From Hymenobacter metallilatus (GTDB taxonomy: Bacteria; Bacteroidota; Bacteroidia; Cytophagales; Hymenobacteraceae), in contig NZ_RWIS01000007.1 in the NCBI RefSeq assembly GCF_003944705.1, positions 216,305 to 280,304 of the forward strand: a stretch of 64,000 bases of DNA. The letters are read 5' to 3'. Below the pieces are notes generated by a model. It saw only the letters and a list, made by a program, of their open reading frames with translations, made no database searches and was not told the origin of the DNA. The translations under genes were made by a program, and so were the position numbers. Below are positions 7,916 to 16,382 of the stretch, one piece after another. Positions within the stretch are counted from its first letter, which is position 1. Each line of letters begins with the position of its first letter.

Positions 7916-9037
7916 ATGAACATGCGCCTCCTGCTTCCGTTTTTGCTGGCTCCGCTGGCCTCTTTCGCTCCCGGTCCGAAACCCGCCCCGGCCGCCGATG
8001 CCAACCTGAGCAAGATTAAGCTGCCCGCGGGCTTCACTATTGGCTACTTTGCCCAGGGCGTGAAAAGCGCCCGGGAGCTGGCCGTGGGCCCCGATGGCAC
8101 CGTGTACGTGGGCACCAAGGACGATAAAGTGTACGCCCTGCCAGACCGGAACAAGGATGGCCGCGCCGATGAAATTGTTACGGTTGCTACCGGCCTGAAT
8201 GCTCCCAACGGTGTGGCCGTGCGCAACGGTGCCTTGTACGTGGCCGAAATCAACCGCATACTGCGCTACGACAACATTGCGGCCCGCCTGAAGCAGAAAC
8301 CCAAACCAGTGGTGGTGTACGGCAAGCTCCCCAACAAGGAGTGGCACGGCTTCCGCTACATTGCTTTTGGGCCCGATGGGAAGCTGTACGTGCCGGTGGG
8401 CGCACCCTGCAATACCTGCCTGCCCGAGGAGCCCATCTACGCCACCATCAACCGCATGAATGCCGATGGCACCGGCCTCGAAACCTATGCCTATGGGGTG
8501 CGCAACACGGTGGGCTTCGACTGGAGCCCCCGCGACAAGGCCCTCTGGTTTACCGACAACGGCCGTGACATGCTGGGCGACAACCTGCCTCCCGATGAAC
8601 TGAACCGTGCCGCCGGCCCCGGGCAGCACTTTGGCTTTCCGTATTTTTTTGCTGGCGACATAGCCGACCCCGAGTTTGGTAAAGGCAAATCCATGGATAC
8701 CTACGTGAAGCCGGCCCGCAAGCTGGGGGCTCATGTGGCAGCCCTGGGTATGAAATTTTATACCGGTAGCAAGTTTCCGGCTCAATACCGGAACCAGATT
8801 TTTATTCCGGAGCACGGCTCCTGGAACCGCAGCAGCAAAATCGGCTACCGTATTAGCCTGGTGAAGCTGGATGCCACCGGCAAGCAGGCCCTGAGCTACG
8901 AAACCTTCGCCGACGGCTGGCTGCAGGGCCAGACGCCCTGGGGCCGCCCCGTGTGCCTGCTGGTGCTCCCCGATGGCTCCCTGCTGGTCAGCGACGACCA
9001 GAACGACGCCGTGTACCGCATCAGCTATAAGGGATAA
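7916..9037 (+). CDS. Secreted PQQ-dependent sugar/sorbosone dehydrogenase-like protein
   Basis: This 373-residue exported six-bladed beta-propeller starts MNMRLLLPFLLAPLASFAPG (signal peptide). Propeller repeats follow: GFTIGYFAQGVKSARELAVG, PDGTVYVGTKDDKVYAL, DRNKDGRADE and GFRYIAFGPDGKLYVPVGAP. NTVGFDWSPRDKALWFTDNGRD and PEHGSWNRS come later and resemble the sorbosone/glucose dehydrogenase (GDH) motifs, where such residues bind PQQ or calcium. CNTC at about residue 165 is a possible disulfide. It would oxidise a sugar in the periplasm, but the substrate is unknown. The frame is open upstream to 7805 through a hairpin arm; ATG 7916 is chosen because it starts the signal peptide. Confidence 0.85.
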   Translation: MNMRLLLPFLLAPLASFAPGPKPAPAADANLSKIKLPAGFTIGYFAQGVKSARELAVGPDGTVYVGTKDDKVYALPDRNKDGRADEIVTVATGLNAPNGVAVRNGALYVAEINRILRYDNIAARLKQKPKPVVVYGKLPNKEWHGFRYIAFGPDGKLYVPVGAPCNTCLPEEPIYATINRMNADGTGLETYAYGVRNTVGFDWSPRDKALWFTDNGRDMLGDNLPPDELNRAAGPGQHFGFPYFFAGDIADPEFGKGKSMDTYVKPARKLGAHVAALGMKFYTGSKFPAQYRNQIFIPEHGSWNRSSKIGYRISLVKLDATGKQALSYETFADGWLQGQTPWGRPVCLLVLPDGSLLVSDDQNDAVYRISYKG

Positions 9038-9206
9038 AGGATTAATGGATTAGGGATAAAGGATAGGGGGTGAAGGACGCGGGGAGGGCAAAGGTGTGGG
9101 ACGGTGTAGAGGGCGGAATGGAAGCGGAGAAATGACCCCGCAGATTCGCTAACGGCGCAGATGTGCAAAAAATCCTTTATCCTTCCGTCCTTAATCCTTT
9201 ATCCTA
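9038..9206. repeat. Imperfect inverted repeat of GGATTAA/GGATAAAGGA words
   Basis: The interval begins with GGATTAATGGATTAGGGATA and ends with the roughly inverse ATCCTTTATCC..CCTTAATCCTTTATCC. The middle contains CGCAGATTCGCTAACGGCGCAGATG, a vocabulary shared with 590-753 and 17227-17419. No gene is seen; the right arm runs up to the next ATG. Confidence 0.5.
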
Positions 9207-9207
9207 T

Positions 9208-9669
9208 ATGAAGCAGCGCGGACCGAAACGGACGGTAGGACGGCGGGAACTGGTGGATTTTCCGGAATTTCAGCTCTGGGGCGTGGAGGCCAAGGTGGAT
9301 ACCGGTGCCTACACCGGAGCCATTCACTGCTCCAATATTCACGTGGAAACGGATGCCGCGGGCCGGCAGCGGCTGCACGTGCAGCTGCTGGACCCCTCGC
9401 ACCCCAACTTCGACGGCTCGCCGATGCAGTTCGATACATTTTCCCTGCGCGACATCCGCTCCTCCAACGGGGAAGTGCAGGAGCGGTACGTTATCCGGGC
9501 AGGCATCCAGCTGTTTGGGGAGGTATTCAACACCGAATTTTCTCTCTCTGACCGTTCCGATATGAAGTACCCGGTGCTGATAGGACGGGTGCTGCTGCGG
9601 CAGGCGCGGCTGGTAGTGGATGTGGCCCGGCGCAATCTTTCCTACAAAAATCAGCCGACGGCCCGCTAA
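9208..9669 (+). CDS. RimB-like ATP-dependent zinc protease family protein (retropepsin fold)
   Basis: This 153-residue protein belongs to the family annotated as ATP-dependent zinc protease. The aspartyl-protease-like motif is [17 protein letters not shown] near residue 32. Other features are [44 protein letters not shown] and RNLSYK. It starts [20 protein letters not shown] at ATG 9208; the open frame to 9163 runs through repeat sequence. Directly downstream are rimK and an aspartoacylase-like gene, an association seen in many bacteria. In Pseudomonas RimB modulates RimK. It probably acts on a glutamylated product or on RimK, which is inference. Confidence 0.85.
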   Translation: MKQRGPKRTVGRRELVDFPEFQLWGVEAKVDTGAYTGAIHCSNIHVETDAAGRQRLHVQLLDPSHPNFDGSPMQFDTFSLRDIRSSNGEVQERYVIRAGIQLFGEVFNTEFSLSDRSDMKYPVLIGRVLLRQARLVVDVARRNLSYKNQPTAR

Positions 9670-9698
9670 AAACCCTGGGGTGTGCCCCTGGGGGCACC

Positions 9699-9706
9699 TA
9701 TCTTTG
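9699..9706 (+). promoter_or_regulatory. -7 element of rimK
   Basis: TATCTTTG is a full match to TAnnTTTG, 49 bases before the rimK ATG. It suggests rimK can be transcribed separately from the protease gene. Confidence 0.55.
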
Positions 9707-9755
9707 TGGCGGCGTGCCCTGGCCCGCGTTTTCTTCCATTACCTATTCCTGTTCA

Positions 9756-10697
9756 ATGAAACTGGCTATTCTGTCGCGTGAGCCAAAGCTATACTCTACC
9801 ACCCGGTTGGTAGAAGCCGCCGAGCAGCGCGGGCACGAGGCTGTGGTAGTGGACCACCTGCACTGCAACCTGGTGCTGGAGAAAGGCAAGCCCGGCATCA
9901 TCTACCAAGGTCAGAAGCTGGAAGGCTTCGACGCCATTGTTCCGCGCATTGGTGCTTCCGTTACGTTTTACGGGTGCGCCGTGGTGCGGCAGTTTGAGAT
10001 GATGAAGGTGCGCACCGCCGTGGAAAGCCAGGCCATTGTGCGCAGCCGGGACAAGCTCCGCTCCATGCAGATTCTGGCCCGCGCGGGCGTGGGAATGCCC
10101 AAAACGGCCTTCACCAACTATTCCGACGATGTGCCGGAAATGATTCAGCAGGTGGGCGGCGCGCCGGTTATCATCAAGCTACTGGAGGGCACCCAAGGGC
10201 TGGGCGTGGTGCTGGCCGAGTCGGAAAAAGCGGCCCAGTCGGTTATTGAGGCCTTCCATAACCTCAAGGCCCGCATTATTGTGCAGGAGTTTATTGCTGA
10301 AAGCAAAGGGGCCGATTTGCGGGCCTTTGTGGTAAACGGCGAGGTGGTGGGCGCCATGAAGCGCCAGGGTAAGGAGGGCGAGTTTCGCTCCAACCTGCAC
10401 CGGGGCGGCTCGGGCACCCTGGTAAAGCTCACCCGGGCCGAAAAAGCGGCGGCCCTGCTCGCCACCAAGGCCCTGGGCCTGGGCATTGCCGGCGTGGATA
10501 TGCTCCAGAGCAAGCGTGGGCCGTTGGTACTGGAGGTAAACTCTTCGCCGGGGCTGGAGGGCATTGAGAAATCTACGGGCCTTGATATTGCCGGCAAAAT
10601 TATTGAGTATACCGTGGCGCTGGCCGGCAAAAAAAAGGTGAAAAAACCTGTTCAGAAAGCACCCTCTGACGCCTTACCCGATACCCAGCCCGATTAG
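9756..10697 (+). CDS. rimK: RimK family alpha-L-glutamate ligase
   Basis: This ATP-grasp ligase adds glutamate residues, in E. coli to the C-terminus of ribosomal protein S6. The 313-residue protein begins [22 protein letters not shown]. It has [76 protein letters not shown] and the metal/ATP motif [17 protein letters not shown] near residue 270. Residues after about 295 form a Lys/Pro-rich tail ([15 protein letters not shown]), somewhat longer than usual. It lies between the RimB-like protease and the aspartoacylase-like gene. Confidence 0.93.
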   Translation: MKLAILSREPKLYSTTRLVEAAEQRGHEAVVVDHLHCNLVLEKGKPGIIYQGQKLEGFDAIVPRIGASVTFYGCAVVRQFEMMKVRTAVESQAIVRSRDKLRSMQILARAGVGMPKTAFTNYSDDVPEMIQQVGGAPVIIKLLEGTQGLGVVLAESEKAAQSVIEAFHNLKARIIVQEFIAESKGADLRAFVVNGEVVGAMKRQGKEGEFRSNLHRGGSGTLVKLTRAEKAAALLATKALGLGIAGVDMLQSKRGPLVLEVNSSPGLEGIEKSTGLDIAGKIIEYTVALAGKKKVKKPVQKAPSDALPDTQPD

Positions 10698-10883
10698 ACC
10701 CGACGTGCCCACCCACAAGCTCAGCGGTTTTTGTACCTTCCGCAGCGGCAAACTGTGTACCGAAGAGCGGGAGGAGAGGGGACTTCGGACGGCTGCCATA
10801 GCGCAGGGCTCCAGCGTTGCGCCGAGCAAGGGATTTGTATAGCAGGTTTGGGACTGGAGGCCCGAGCCATAAGGTACCTGCCG

Positions 10884-11957
10884 TTGCCCTTTCCCACTAC
10901 TCCCGAGCCGCTGTGTCTGAATGGCCTCACCATTGCGCCCGGCGAGCGGGTACTTACGCGGCTGGTAATTTCCCGGCTGCCCTCCGGTACGGTTATCGAT
11001 ATTCCGGTGCATGTGTTCCGCTCCGCGGAGCCCGGCCCTACAGTACTGCTGATGGCTGGTATGCACGGCGACGAGGTAAACGGCATTGAAACCATCCGGC
11101 GCATGATTCGGCGCGACATGCTGCGCCCGCTCCGGGGTACCATTATTGCCATTCCCATTCTCAACATCTACGGGTTTCTGAACTTCTCGCGGGAGGTGCC
11201 CGATGGCAAAGACGTAAACCGCTCGTTCCCGGGCAACCCGCGCGGGTCCCTGGCCAGCCGCGTGGCCCACCGCTTCATGCGCGAAATCATGCCCCTGATT
11301 GACTACGGCATTGACTTCCATACGGGCGGAGCGGCTCGGGCCAACATTCCACAAATCCGCTGCCTGCTCCACCAGGATGCCGAAACCGATGCCCTGGCCG
11401 AGGCGTTTGGCGCGCCCTTTACTCTGCACGCCGGCCTGCGCCCCGGCTCCCTGCGCGAAACGGCCATGCAGGAGGGCCGCCGCATCATTGTGTATGAAAC
11501 CGGGGAGTCACTGCGGCTGGATGAGGAAGGCATTGACCTGGGCATTGCCGGTACGCTGCGGGTGCTGCACCAGTTGGGTATGCTGCCGGAAACGACGCCG
11601 CCGGCCCGGCCCACGGTGGTGTGTATGCGCTCCTCCTGGCTGCGGGCCAAATACGCCGGGCTGTTCCATAGCCTCGTGAAACTGGGTCAGTACATCGAAA
11701 AAGGCCAGGTGTTCGGGTCGGTGGCCGACCCCTACGGGGAGCGTTCAGTGCGGCTGGAGTCGCCGGTGGCCGGCTATATCATCGGCCTCAACCACATGCC
11801 CGTCGTGAATCAGGGCGACGCGCTGGTGCACGTGGGCCGCACCGATACCACGCCCAGCCGCACCGACCTGGCCGTTCCCTTCGACGAAAAACCCACCAAG
11901 CCCATGGAGGTAGAAACCGAAGAAGATGAGGAAGCCGGAGAGGAAATGGGGCAATGA
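10884..11957 (+). CDS. Succinylglutamate desuccinylase/aspartoacylase family protein
   Basis: This is a zinc-dependent acylase of the M14-like AstE/ASPA family. Zinc and catalytic motifs are LLMAGMHGDEVNGIETIRR, NIYGFLNFSREVPDGKDVNR (with the NR..PG signature SFPGNPRGS) and DYGIDFHTGGAARANIPQIR. IVYETGESLRLDEEGID follows, and a biotinyl-like C-terminal domain contains VRLESPVAGYIIGLNHMPVV. It ends in an acidic tail. The frame is open to ATG 10731, but those 51 codons look non-coding. A TTG at 10884 gives MPFPTTPEPLCLNGLTIAPG, which matches the expected N-terminus, so I use it with moderate confidence. It is third in the RimB/RimK cluster and could remove amino acids added by RimK (inference). 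Confidence 0.85.
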   Translation: MPFPTTPEPLCLNGLTIAPGERVLTRLVISRLPSGTVIDIPVHVFRSAEPGPTVLLMAGMHGDEVNGIETIRRMIRRDMLRPLRGTIIAIPILNIYGFLNFSREVPDGKDVNRSFPGNPRGSLASRVAHRFMREIMPLIDYGIDFHTGGAARANIPQIRCLLHQDAETDALAEAFGAPFTLHAGLRPGSLRETAMQEGRRIIVYETGESLRLDEEGIDLGIAGTLRVLHQLGMLPETTPPARPTVVCMRSSWLRAKYAGLFHSLVKLGQYIEKGQVFGSVADPYGERSVRLESPVAGYIIGLNHMPVVNQGDALVHVGRTDTTPSRTDLAVPFDEKPTKPMEVETEEDEEAGEEMGQ

Positions 11958-11993
11958 GGTAAAAAGTGGCGGGTAACAGGTGACAGATCAGAA

Positions 11994-12185
11994 CGTCATT
12001 CCGTGCAGCGCGCGGAATCTCGCGTACCGGGGTTGCAGGTAAAAGAACGTCCTGCTGAGCGAGGTGGAAGGCAGCCTAGGCATCTGTACTGCTCTAACAA
12101 GCGGACTCCGGATGCCGCATGAAAATGCCATTACAACCTCAGCACGTAAGATGCCTCGCTTCGGCTGCGCCTAGGCGCTGCATGA
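11994..12185. repeat. Degenerate hairpin repeat in 335-base intergenic region
   Basis: The gap between the acylase and ompH contains broken relatives of the hairpin repeats. A GTCATTCCGTGCAGCG word is on the left and the approximate inverse CGCTGCATGAC on the right, with CTGCTGAGCGAGG and CCTAGGCATCT / AGATGCCTCGCTTCGG between them. The arms pair only partly. No reading frame is supported. Confidence 0.5.
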
Positions 12186-12240
12186 CAACCTGGGCTCTGC
12201 CTTGCCGGCGCCAAATGCTCTTCCAACGCCAACTTTCCCG

Positions 12241-12248
12241 TACTTTTG
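12241..12248 (+). promoter_or_regulatory. -7 element of ompH-like gene
   Basis: TACTTTTG matches TAnnTTTG and lies 44 bases before the ATG at 12293. No convincing -33 box is seen. Confidence 0.5.
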
Positions 12249-12292
12249 AACGGCCGCTCAGCGGCTATTGCTGTTATTTCCTCTGTTTCTGA

Positions 12293-12955
12293 ATGAAAAA
12301 TTCTCTCCAGCTAGTCATTAATGTTGCACTGGCCATTGCCGTAGCCGTATTGTTTTACCTGCATTTTGCTGCCAAGCCAGCTGCTCCGGTTCGCAAACCG
12401 GTAGCCGCTGTACAAACCACCGACTCAACAAGCGCCGCAACCCCCGCACCGGCAGAGGAAGCCGACAATACCCTGGTGGCTGCCGCCGATACAGAGAAGG
12501 TAGCCTATGTGGAATCGGGGAAGCTGCTGGATGGCTACCAGGGTATGAAAGATGCCCGCAAAGCCTTCGAGGGAAAGGCCCGCCGCTGGGAAGCCCAGAA
12601 CCAGACGCTGGTGCGCGGCTTCCAGACGGCGGTGCAGCAGTACCAGCAGAAAGCTGAGGGCATGACGCAGGAGCAGCGCGCTGCCACCGAGCAGCAGCTG
12701 CAGCAGCGCCAGATGCAGGTGGCCCAGGAGCAGGAAAAAATTCAGCGTCAGGCTCAGGAGGAAGAAGGCAAGATGACCCAGCAGGTGTTGGAGCGCATCA
12801 ATAAGCAGATTGAGAAGTATGGCAAAGCCAATGGCTACCGCCTCATCCTCATTGCTGCTCCCAGCGGAACCATAGCCTACGGACGCAAAGACCTGGATAT
12901 TACCAATCCGGTGCTCAAGCACCTCAACGACGAATACCGCGGCGCGAAGAAATAA
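12293..12955 (+). CDS. OmpH/Skp family periplasmic chaperone
   Basis: OmpH/Skp proteins escort outer-membrane beta-barrels across the periplasm. This 220-residue protein starts with an uncleaved-looking signal/anchor (LVINVALAIAVAVLFYLHF). A low-complexity Ala/Pro/Thr linker follows, then VAYVESGKLLDGYQGMKDAR at about residue 68. A long Gln/Glu/Lys-rich coiled coil covers about residues 90-180, and the C-terminal strand reads GYRLILIAAPSGTIAYGRKD LD. The order of domains is that of OmpH. In this lineage the N-terminal helix may keep it membrane-tethered. It is followed by a strong hairpin. Confidence 0.87.
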   Translation: MKNSLQLVINVALAIAVAVLFYLHFAAKPAAPVRKPVAAVQTTDSTSAATPAPAEEADNTLVAAADTEKVAYVESGKLLDGYQGMKDARKAFEGKARRWEAQNQTLVRGFQTAVQQYQQKAEGMTQEQRAATEQQLQQRQMQVAQEQEKIQRQAQEEEGKMTQQVLERINKQIEKYGKANGYRLILIAAPSGTIAYGRKDLDITNPVLKHLNDEYRGAKK

Positions 12956-12972
12956 GCAGCTGGCATTTCAGC

Positions 12973-13018
12973 AACGCTAGGCGGCCCGTTTCCTTCTGGA
13001 ATCGGGCCGTCTGGCGTT
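12973..13018. terminator. Hairpin after ompH-like gene
   Basis: The 21-base arms around the loop TTCT (AACGCTAGGCGGCCCG... and near inverse) pair with three differences, two of them G-U compatible. It starts 17 bases after the stop and is probably a transcription terminator. Confidence 0.65.
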
Positions 13019-13094
13019 AAACCTTATCAGGAAAGCTGCATCTAATGGATAGTCTGACCACTCCGTACTGGAGCGGCCCTTTATCCGATTTGCC

Positions 13095-13349
13095 ATGAAA
13101 AATCTGCTGAAAATTCCGGCCTTCATTGCCTTGTTACTGGTATCGGCTACCAGTTTTCTGAGCAGCTGCGTAGCTACTGTGCCTGCCGCAACCACTGTGG
13201 TAGTGCGCCCCCGTCCTGCTTATCGACCTTATTACCGCCCGTACTACCGGCCGGCGCCAGTGGTGGTGGCACCCCGGCCCATTATCGTAGCGCCGGCCCC
13301 GCGCCCGTATTACAACTACCGGCCTCACCGCTACTACCGGGTGCGATAG
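13095..13349 (+). CDS. Small lipoprotein with Pro/Tyr/Arg-rich mature part
   Basis: This 84-residue protein has a signal peptide (MKNLLKIPAFIALLLVSATS) and lipobox FLSSC (cysteine near residue 25). Two repeats of PYYRP follow, then VVVAPRPIIVAPAPRPYY and YRPHRYYRVR. It is strongly basic and probably extended rather than globular. Similar PYY/RP-rich small lipoproteins are common in Hymenobacter-like genomes without assigned function. A role in binding outer-membrane or cell-wall polyanions is possible but is only inference. No full -7 consensus is seen upstream. Confidence 0.75.
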   Translation: MKNLLKIPAFIALLLVSATSFLSSCVATVPAATTVVVRPRPAYRPYYRPYYRPAPVVVAPRPIIVAPAPRPYYNYRPHRYYRVR

Positions 13350-13409
13350 GGGCGGCTATATCACTCCGTGAAAGCTTTGTTGCAGCAGCAGCGGAGCTTT
13401 TTAGGCTTT

Positions 13410-14726
13410 TTATTCCCGCACAAACCGTTGTATAACCGCGCCCTGCCGGGTAAGCACGTGCAGGCTATAAAGGCCGGGAGCCAACCTTTGCACGGGTAGG
13501 GTAAGCCTTAGCACACCTTGTTGCGGCTGCCCGGTCAGGCGCTGCACAACCTGTCCCGTTGCCGTCCGGATTTCCAGCGGTACCACCTGCTGCGTGGGTA
13601 GCCGGCTAATTTCCACATGGAGTGCATTGGTAACCGGTACAGGATAAAGCCGCAGCTGCACGGTGGACTTTGAGGCAGCAACTGCTGTTATCGTCTGGAA
13701 ATTGCCGTACGTAACAAGCAGCCGGTTGGCAAACTGCGCCGTGATGGGGGAGTACAGTTGCTCAATACGGCGGATAAGCTGGTTCTGCGCGTTATAGAAC
13801 AGCTGGGCGCGTAGCTCGTTGGTAAGCACCCAGCCTCCGTTCAGCCAGTCTTCCTGCCGGTAGCCCAGGTCATTACCCCAGGTGTCTTTTGGCTCGGTGT
13901 AGCGGGCAAAGTTCTGCCAGCTGCCGGTGGGCAACGCTTCTTCCAGGAGCTGAACCGTGGTACCGGTGTGTCCGTAGCTGATGGTATGACGCTGGAAGTC
14001 GGTCCATTGCCCGGCGTTTTGCCAGGCCTGCACCCGAAACCCGGCTGGCTGCCGGTTGGCCCAGTTATACCAGGTCAGGTCCAGAATGCGCTCCTCGTTT
14101 GCCCAAGCGGTACCCGTCCAGCGCTGGGCAGTAGCTTCCGCCCACTGGCCGTTCGTGAGCAGGTATTCAAACCGGGTATCATTTACAAAAGCCCCGGCGT
14201 CGAACAGCTGCACAATTTGCTGGGTAAGCACCGAGCCGGCGTAGGTATTCTGATACCGGTACCCATCGGTGGTTTGCCAGGCATTATTGGTCCAGGTCTG
14301 GCTAAGCTCCTCAATTAGCTGATTTTGGGTGTCGTAGCTGCTCAGGTAGCGGAACTGGTTTATCCAGGGCAAGCCATTGCCGGTCTGAATCAGCTGTTCC
14401 AGCAGGTTTCCCTGGCTGTCATAAGTAAAGCTGACCCGCTGAAACGCCGTGGCCGAAGCAGAGTCGGAGGTGATGCGCTCCGCCAGCTGGCCCTGCGGGG
14501 TGTATGTGAGTCGGTCCAGCAGCGGCTGCGTCCAGGCAGCCTGGGCTGCGTTCCAGCTGTAGTACACCGCTTTGCCAGGCCGGGTGGTGGCGGTTTGGCC
14601 CAGGCGCTGGGTGGCTTCCATCGGCCGCGCCGTGGGCTTGCCCAACATCCTGGGCAGGTGCTGAGCTGCCCCATCGAGCCCTCCCAGCAGAACACTCACT
14701 ATCAGCAGATAACGCAGGAGCAGCAT
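13410..14726 (-). CDS. T9SS-exported protein with YD-like repeats and type A sorting domain
   Basis: This 438-residue protein starts with signal peptide MLLLRYLLIVSVLLGGLDGA. The middle (about residues 60-340) contains repeated units with RLTYTPQGQLAERI, FTYDSQGNLLEQL, YDTQNQLIEELSQTW and LFYNAQNQLIRRIEQLY. These resemble YD/Rhs-type sugar-binding strands. The last 80 residues (LRLYPVPVTNALHVEISRL ... LAPGLYSLHVLTRQGAVIQR) form a type A T9SS C-terminal sorting domain. The protein is therefore secreted or surface-anchored. No toxin or protease domain is visible. The gene is isolated, with no T9SS machinery nearby. Confidence 0.85.
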   Translation of the reverse strand: MLLLRYLLIVSVLLGGLDGAAQHLPRMLGKPTARPMEATQRLGQTATTRPGKAVYYSWNAAQAAWTQPLLDRLTYTPQGQLAERITSDSASATAFQRVSFTYDSQGNLLEQLIQTGNGLPWINQFRYLSSYDTQNQLIEELSQTWTNNAWQTTDGYRYQNTYAGSVLTQQIVQLFDAGAFVNDTRFEYLLTNGQWAEATAQRWTGTAWANEERILDLTWYNWANRQPAGFRVQAWQNAGQWTDFQRHTISYGHTGTTVQLLEEALPTGSWQNFARYTEPKDTWGNDLGYRQEDWLNGGWVLTNELRAQLFYNAQNQLIRRIEQLYSPITAQFANRLLVTYGNFQTITAVAASKSTVQLRLYPVPVTNALHVEISRLPTQQVVPLEIRTATGQVVQRLTGQPQQGVLRLTLPVQRLAPGLYSLHVLTRQGAVIQRFVRE

Positions 14727-14815
14727 GGCAGTACAGCCTAAAGGAACCGGTTGTTCGGTTGCGGAAGATAGAGAAAATAGATTATATGTAATAGCGGAAA
14801 ATTTATATAAAAAAA

Positions 14816-14843
14816 GTCTGGCTCCGCGTGAGCAGAGCCAGAC
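14816..14843 (-). terminator. Intrinsic terminator of the beta-barrel gene
   Basis: The stem GTCTGGCTC / GAGCCAGAC with a 10-base loop is followed, reading the minus strand, by a run of seven T. It is 26 bases after the stop at 14870. Confidence 0.8.
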
Positions 14844-14869
14844 AAAGCCGAAGGTTAACCTATTACCGG

Positions 14870-15436
14870 CTAGAACACGAAGCGCAGGTTTACGGCGGCA
14901 TCGTTGTAGAAGCCGGTATACCCATCGAATACCTCAAAGAAAGGTTTGTAGTCAACGCCCAGAGTGAAGGGCAGGTCTTCCATCTTGTACTCAATACCCA
15001 GAATCAGGTCGGCTCCACCAACAATGTAGTTGGTATCATCATACCAGTACTGCCGGTAGTAATATTTGTCTTTATTCCGACGAAAACGTACGTCTTCGAA
15101 GTAGTAGCGGCCCCGGTACGAGCCAATGTGGGCCCCTGCGCCGTAGTAAAACTGCAGACCCTTGAAATCCGATACGGGGAGGTGCTTTTCCAGCAACAGC
15201 GTAAGACGGCCGCCCCGGGCCGCGTATTCCCGCGTGAGTAGCCCTTCAAACGCCACATTGTTCTTGCCGCTGAGAAAATGCTTCACCGTCAGGCCCGACG
15301 ACCAGCCGCCCCCACGCAAGCCAATACCGGTTTGGTAGCCGGCACCCGAGCTACCCTTCTTTTTGCTTTGAGCCAGCGCCCCCTCATGTACCGTCAGCAG
15401 CCCCAGGGCTACCGCGCCAACAAACAAATACTTCAT
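14870..15436 (-). CDS. Outer-membrane beta-barrel family protein
   Basis: This 188-residue exported protein starts MKYLFVGAVALGLLTVHEG with cleavage near ALAQ. It consists of alternating amphipathic strands (GIGLRGGGWSSGLTVKHFL, NNVAFEGLLTREYAARGG, FYYGAGAHIG, GIEYKMEDLPFTLGVDYKP) and ends in an aromatic strand AAVNLRFVF typical of an outer-membrane barrel C-terminus. A Tyr/Lys/Arg-rich loop (RNKDKYYYRQYWYDD) may be extracellular. ATG 15436 is chosen over the longer frame to 15529 because the signal peptide starts there and a TACTTTTG promoter lies between. The ligand is unknown. Confidence 0.8.
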   Translation of the reverse strand: MKYLFVGAVALGLLTVHEGALAQSKKKGSSGAGYQTGIGLRGGGWSSGLTVKHFLSGKNNVAFEGLLTREYAARGGRLTLLLEKHLPVSDFKGLQFYYGAGAHIGSYRGRYYFEDVRFRRNKDKYYYRQYWYDDTNYIVGGADLILGIEYKMEDLPFTLGVDYKPFFEVFDGYTGFYNDAAVNLRFVF

Positions 15437-15469
15437 GCAGAAAGGAAAAGGTGAATAGTAGTCTTCCTG

Positions 15470-15477
15470 CAAAAGTA
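15470..15477 (-). promoter_or_regulatory. -7 element of beta-barrel gene
   Basis: TACTTTTG on the minus strand matches TAnnTTTG, 33 bases before the ATG at 15436. Confidence 0.55.
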
Positions 15478-15494
15478 CAACCTGTCCCGGTAAA

Positions 15495-16163
15495 TCACCG
15501 CAACCGGCGACCTTCCTGGGCAATGGCATCGGAAAGATGAACCTGAATTCCGCTGTTTTCGGCCTCCGCTGCGCGGAGCATGGCGCGGGCCACCGTATCG
15601 GCCGGAATGGCGCGGTACTTTTGCAAGGGGCCCCGCAGTACCGGGTGCAGCACGCGCAGCACCAAGGCTCCCAGCCGTTCTCCCGCCCGTTGCTCGGGCC
15701 GGTAGCCCAGCAGCAACGACGGCCGGAAAAAATGGATGACCCGGAATGGAGCCTGCCGCACAGCGTCTTCCATCTCGCCTTTCACCCGGTTGTAATAGAT
15801 CCGGGAGGCCGCATCGGCCCCCATGGCCGATACAACCAGCAGTTGCGCCGCAAAGTTGGCCGCCGTGAGAGCCGCCAGCTTTACTACGTATAGGTAATCG
15901 ACCTGGTAGAACGCCGCACGGGAGCCTGCCTGCCGCATGGTAGTGCCCAGGCAGCAAAACACGTCGTCGGCAATGAGCTGCAGGCGGTGATTTTCGAGGG
16001 TGTCGAAGCTGAGCAGGCGCTGCTCCAGTTTCGGATGCACCAGGGGGAGGGGCCGGCGGCCCACGGCAATTACCCGCTCGTACCGCTCGGAGGCCAGCAG
16101 CAACGGCAACAGATGAGAGCCAACGAGGCCACTGGCACCGGCAATAAGAGCAGTTTTGGACAT
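15495..16163 (-). CDS. NAD(P)-binding Rossmann protein, atypical SDR
   Basis: This 222-residue protein is an NAD(P)H-binding, nucleoside-diphosphate-sugar-epimerase-like enzyme of the HTATIP2/YbjT kind. The nucleotide loop is ALIAGASGLVGSHLLPLLL at residues 5-23. VIAVGRRPLPL gives a basic residue that favours NADP, and VFCCLGTTMRQAGS and LLVVSAMGAD follow. The likely catalytic YNRVKGEME (YxxxK) is near residue 125. Substrate is unknown. ATG 16163 gives the canonical start; upstream codons to 16241 lack homology. The barrel gene follows with an overlapping upstream region. Confidence 0.83.
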   Translation of the reverse strand: MSKTALIAGASGLVGSHLLPLLLASERYERVIAVGRRPLPLVHPKLEQRLLSFDTLENHRLQLIADDVFCCLGTTMRQAGSRAAFYQVDYLYVVKLAALTAANFAAQLLVVSAMGADAASRIYYNRVKGEMEDAVRQAPFRVIHFFRPSLLLGYRPEQRAGERLGALVLRVLHPVLRGPLQKYRAIPADTVARAMLRAAEAENSGIQVHLSDAIAQEGRRLR

Positions 16164-16298
16164 GGAGTAGAGGGTAAGGTCAATCGGGAGGGCGCAGCAA
16201 GTGGGGGCGGTAGGAATGCGTGTACGTGCCAGCCCCGGCAAACGCTGCCTACCGTAACAGATGAGGCAACGCCTCCTGCCGTTGCCTGGGCCGAAAGA

Positions 16299-16372
16299 GG
16301 GACCCGCTGGCAGCAGCGCGGGCCGGGCTCCTCCGCAGAAGAACCCGGCCCGCGCTGCTGCCAGCGGGTCCC
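16299..16372. terminator. Perfect 29-bp-arm hairpin after cvfB-like gene
   Basis: Arms 16299-16327 and 16344-16372 are exact inverse complements (beginning GGGACCCGCTGGCAGCAGCG) around a 16-base loop. It begins 11 bases after the stop of the minus-strand gene at 16383. The stem is almost entirely G/C and has no U-tract, so it is a very stable barrier rather than a classic intrinsic terminator. Confidence 0.75.
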
Positions 16373-16382
16373 TGCACTGCTC

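Noticed and set aside
10731..10883. ATG start of the aspartoacylase-like gene at 10731
   Set aside because: The first 51 codons (QTVYRRAGGEGTSDGCHSAG and so on) look non-coding; a TTG at 10884 gives the expected N-terminus, although this remains uncertain.
13360..13409. Terminator between the small lipoprotein and T9SS protein genes
   Set aside because: Only six bases (AAAGCT/AGCTTT) pair around a long loop, too weak to call.
13410..14726. Rhs or polymorphic toxin
   Set aside because: The repeats resemble YD units but there is no RHS core domain, no toxin tip and no immunity gene; the C-terminus is a T9SS sorting domain.
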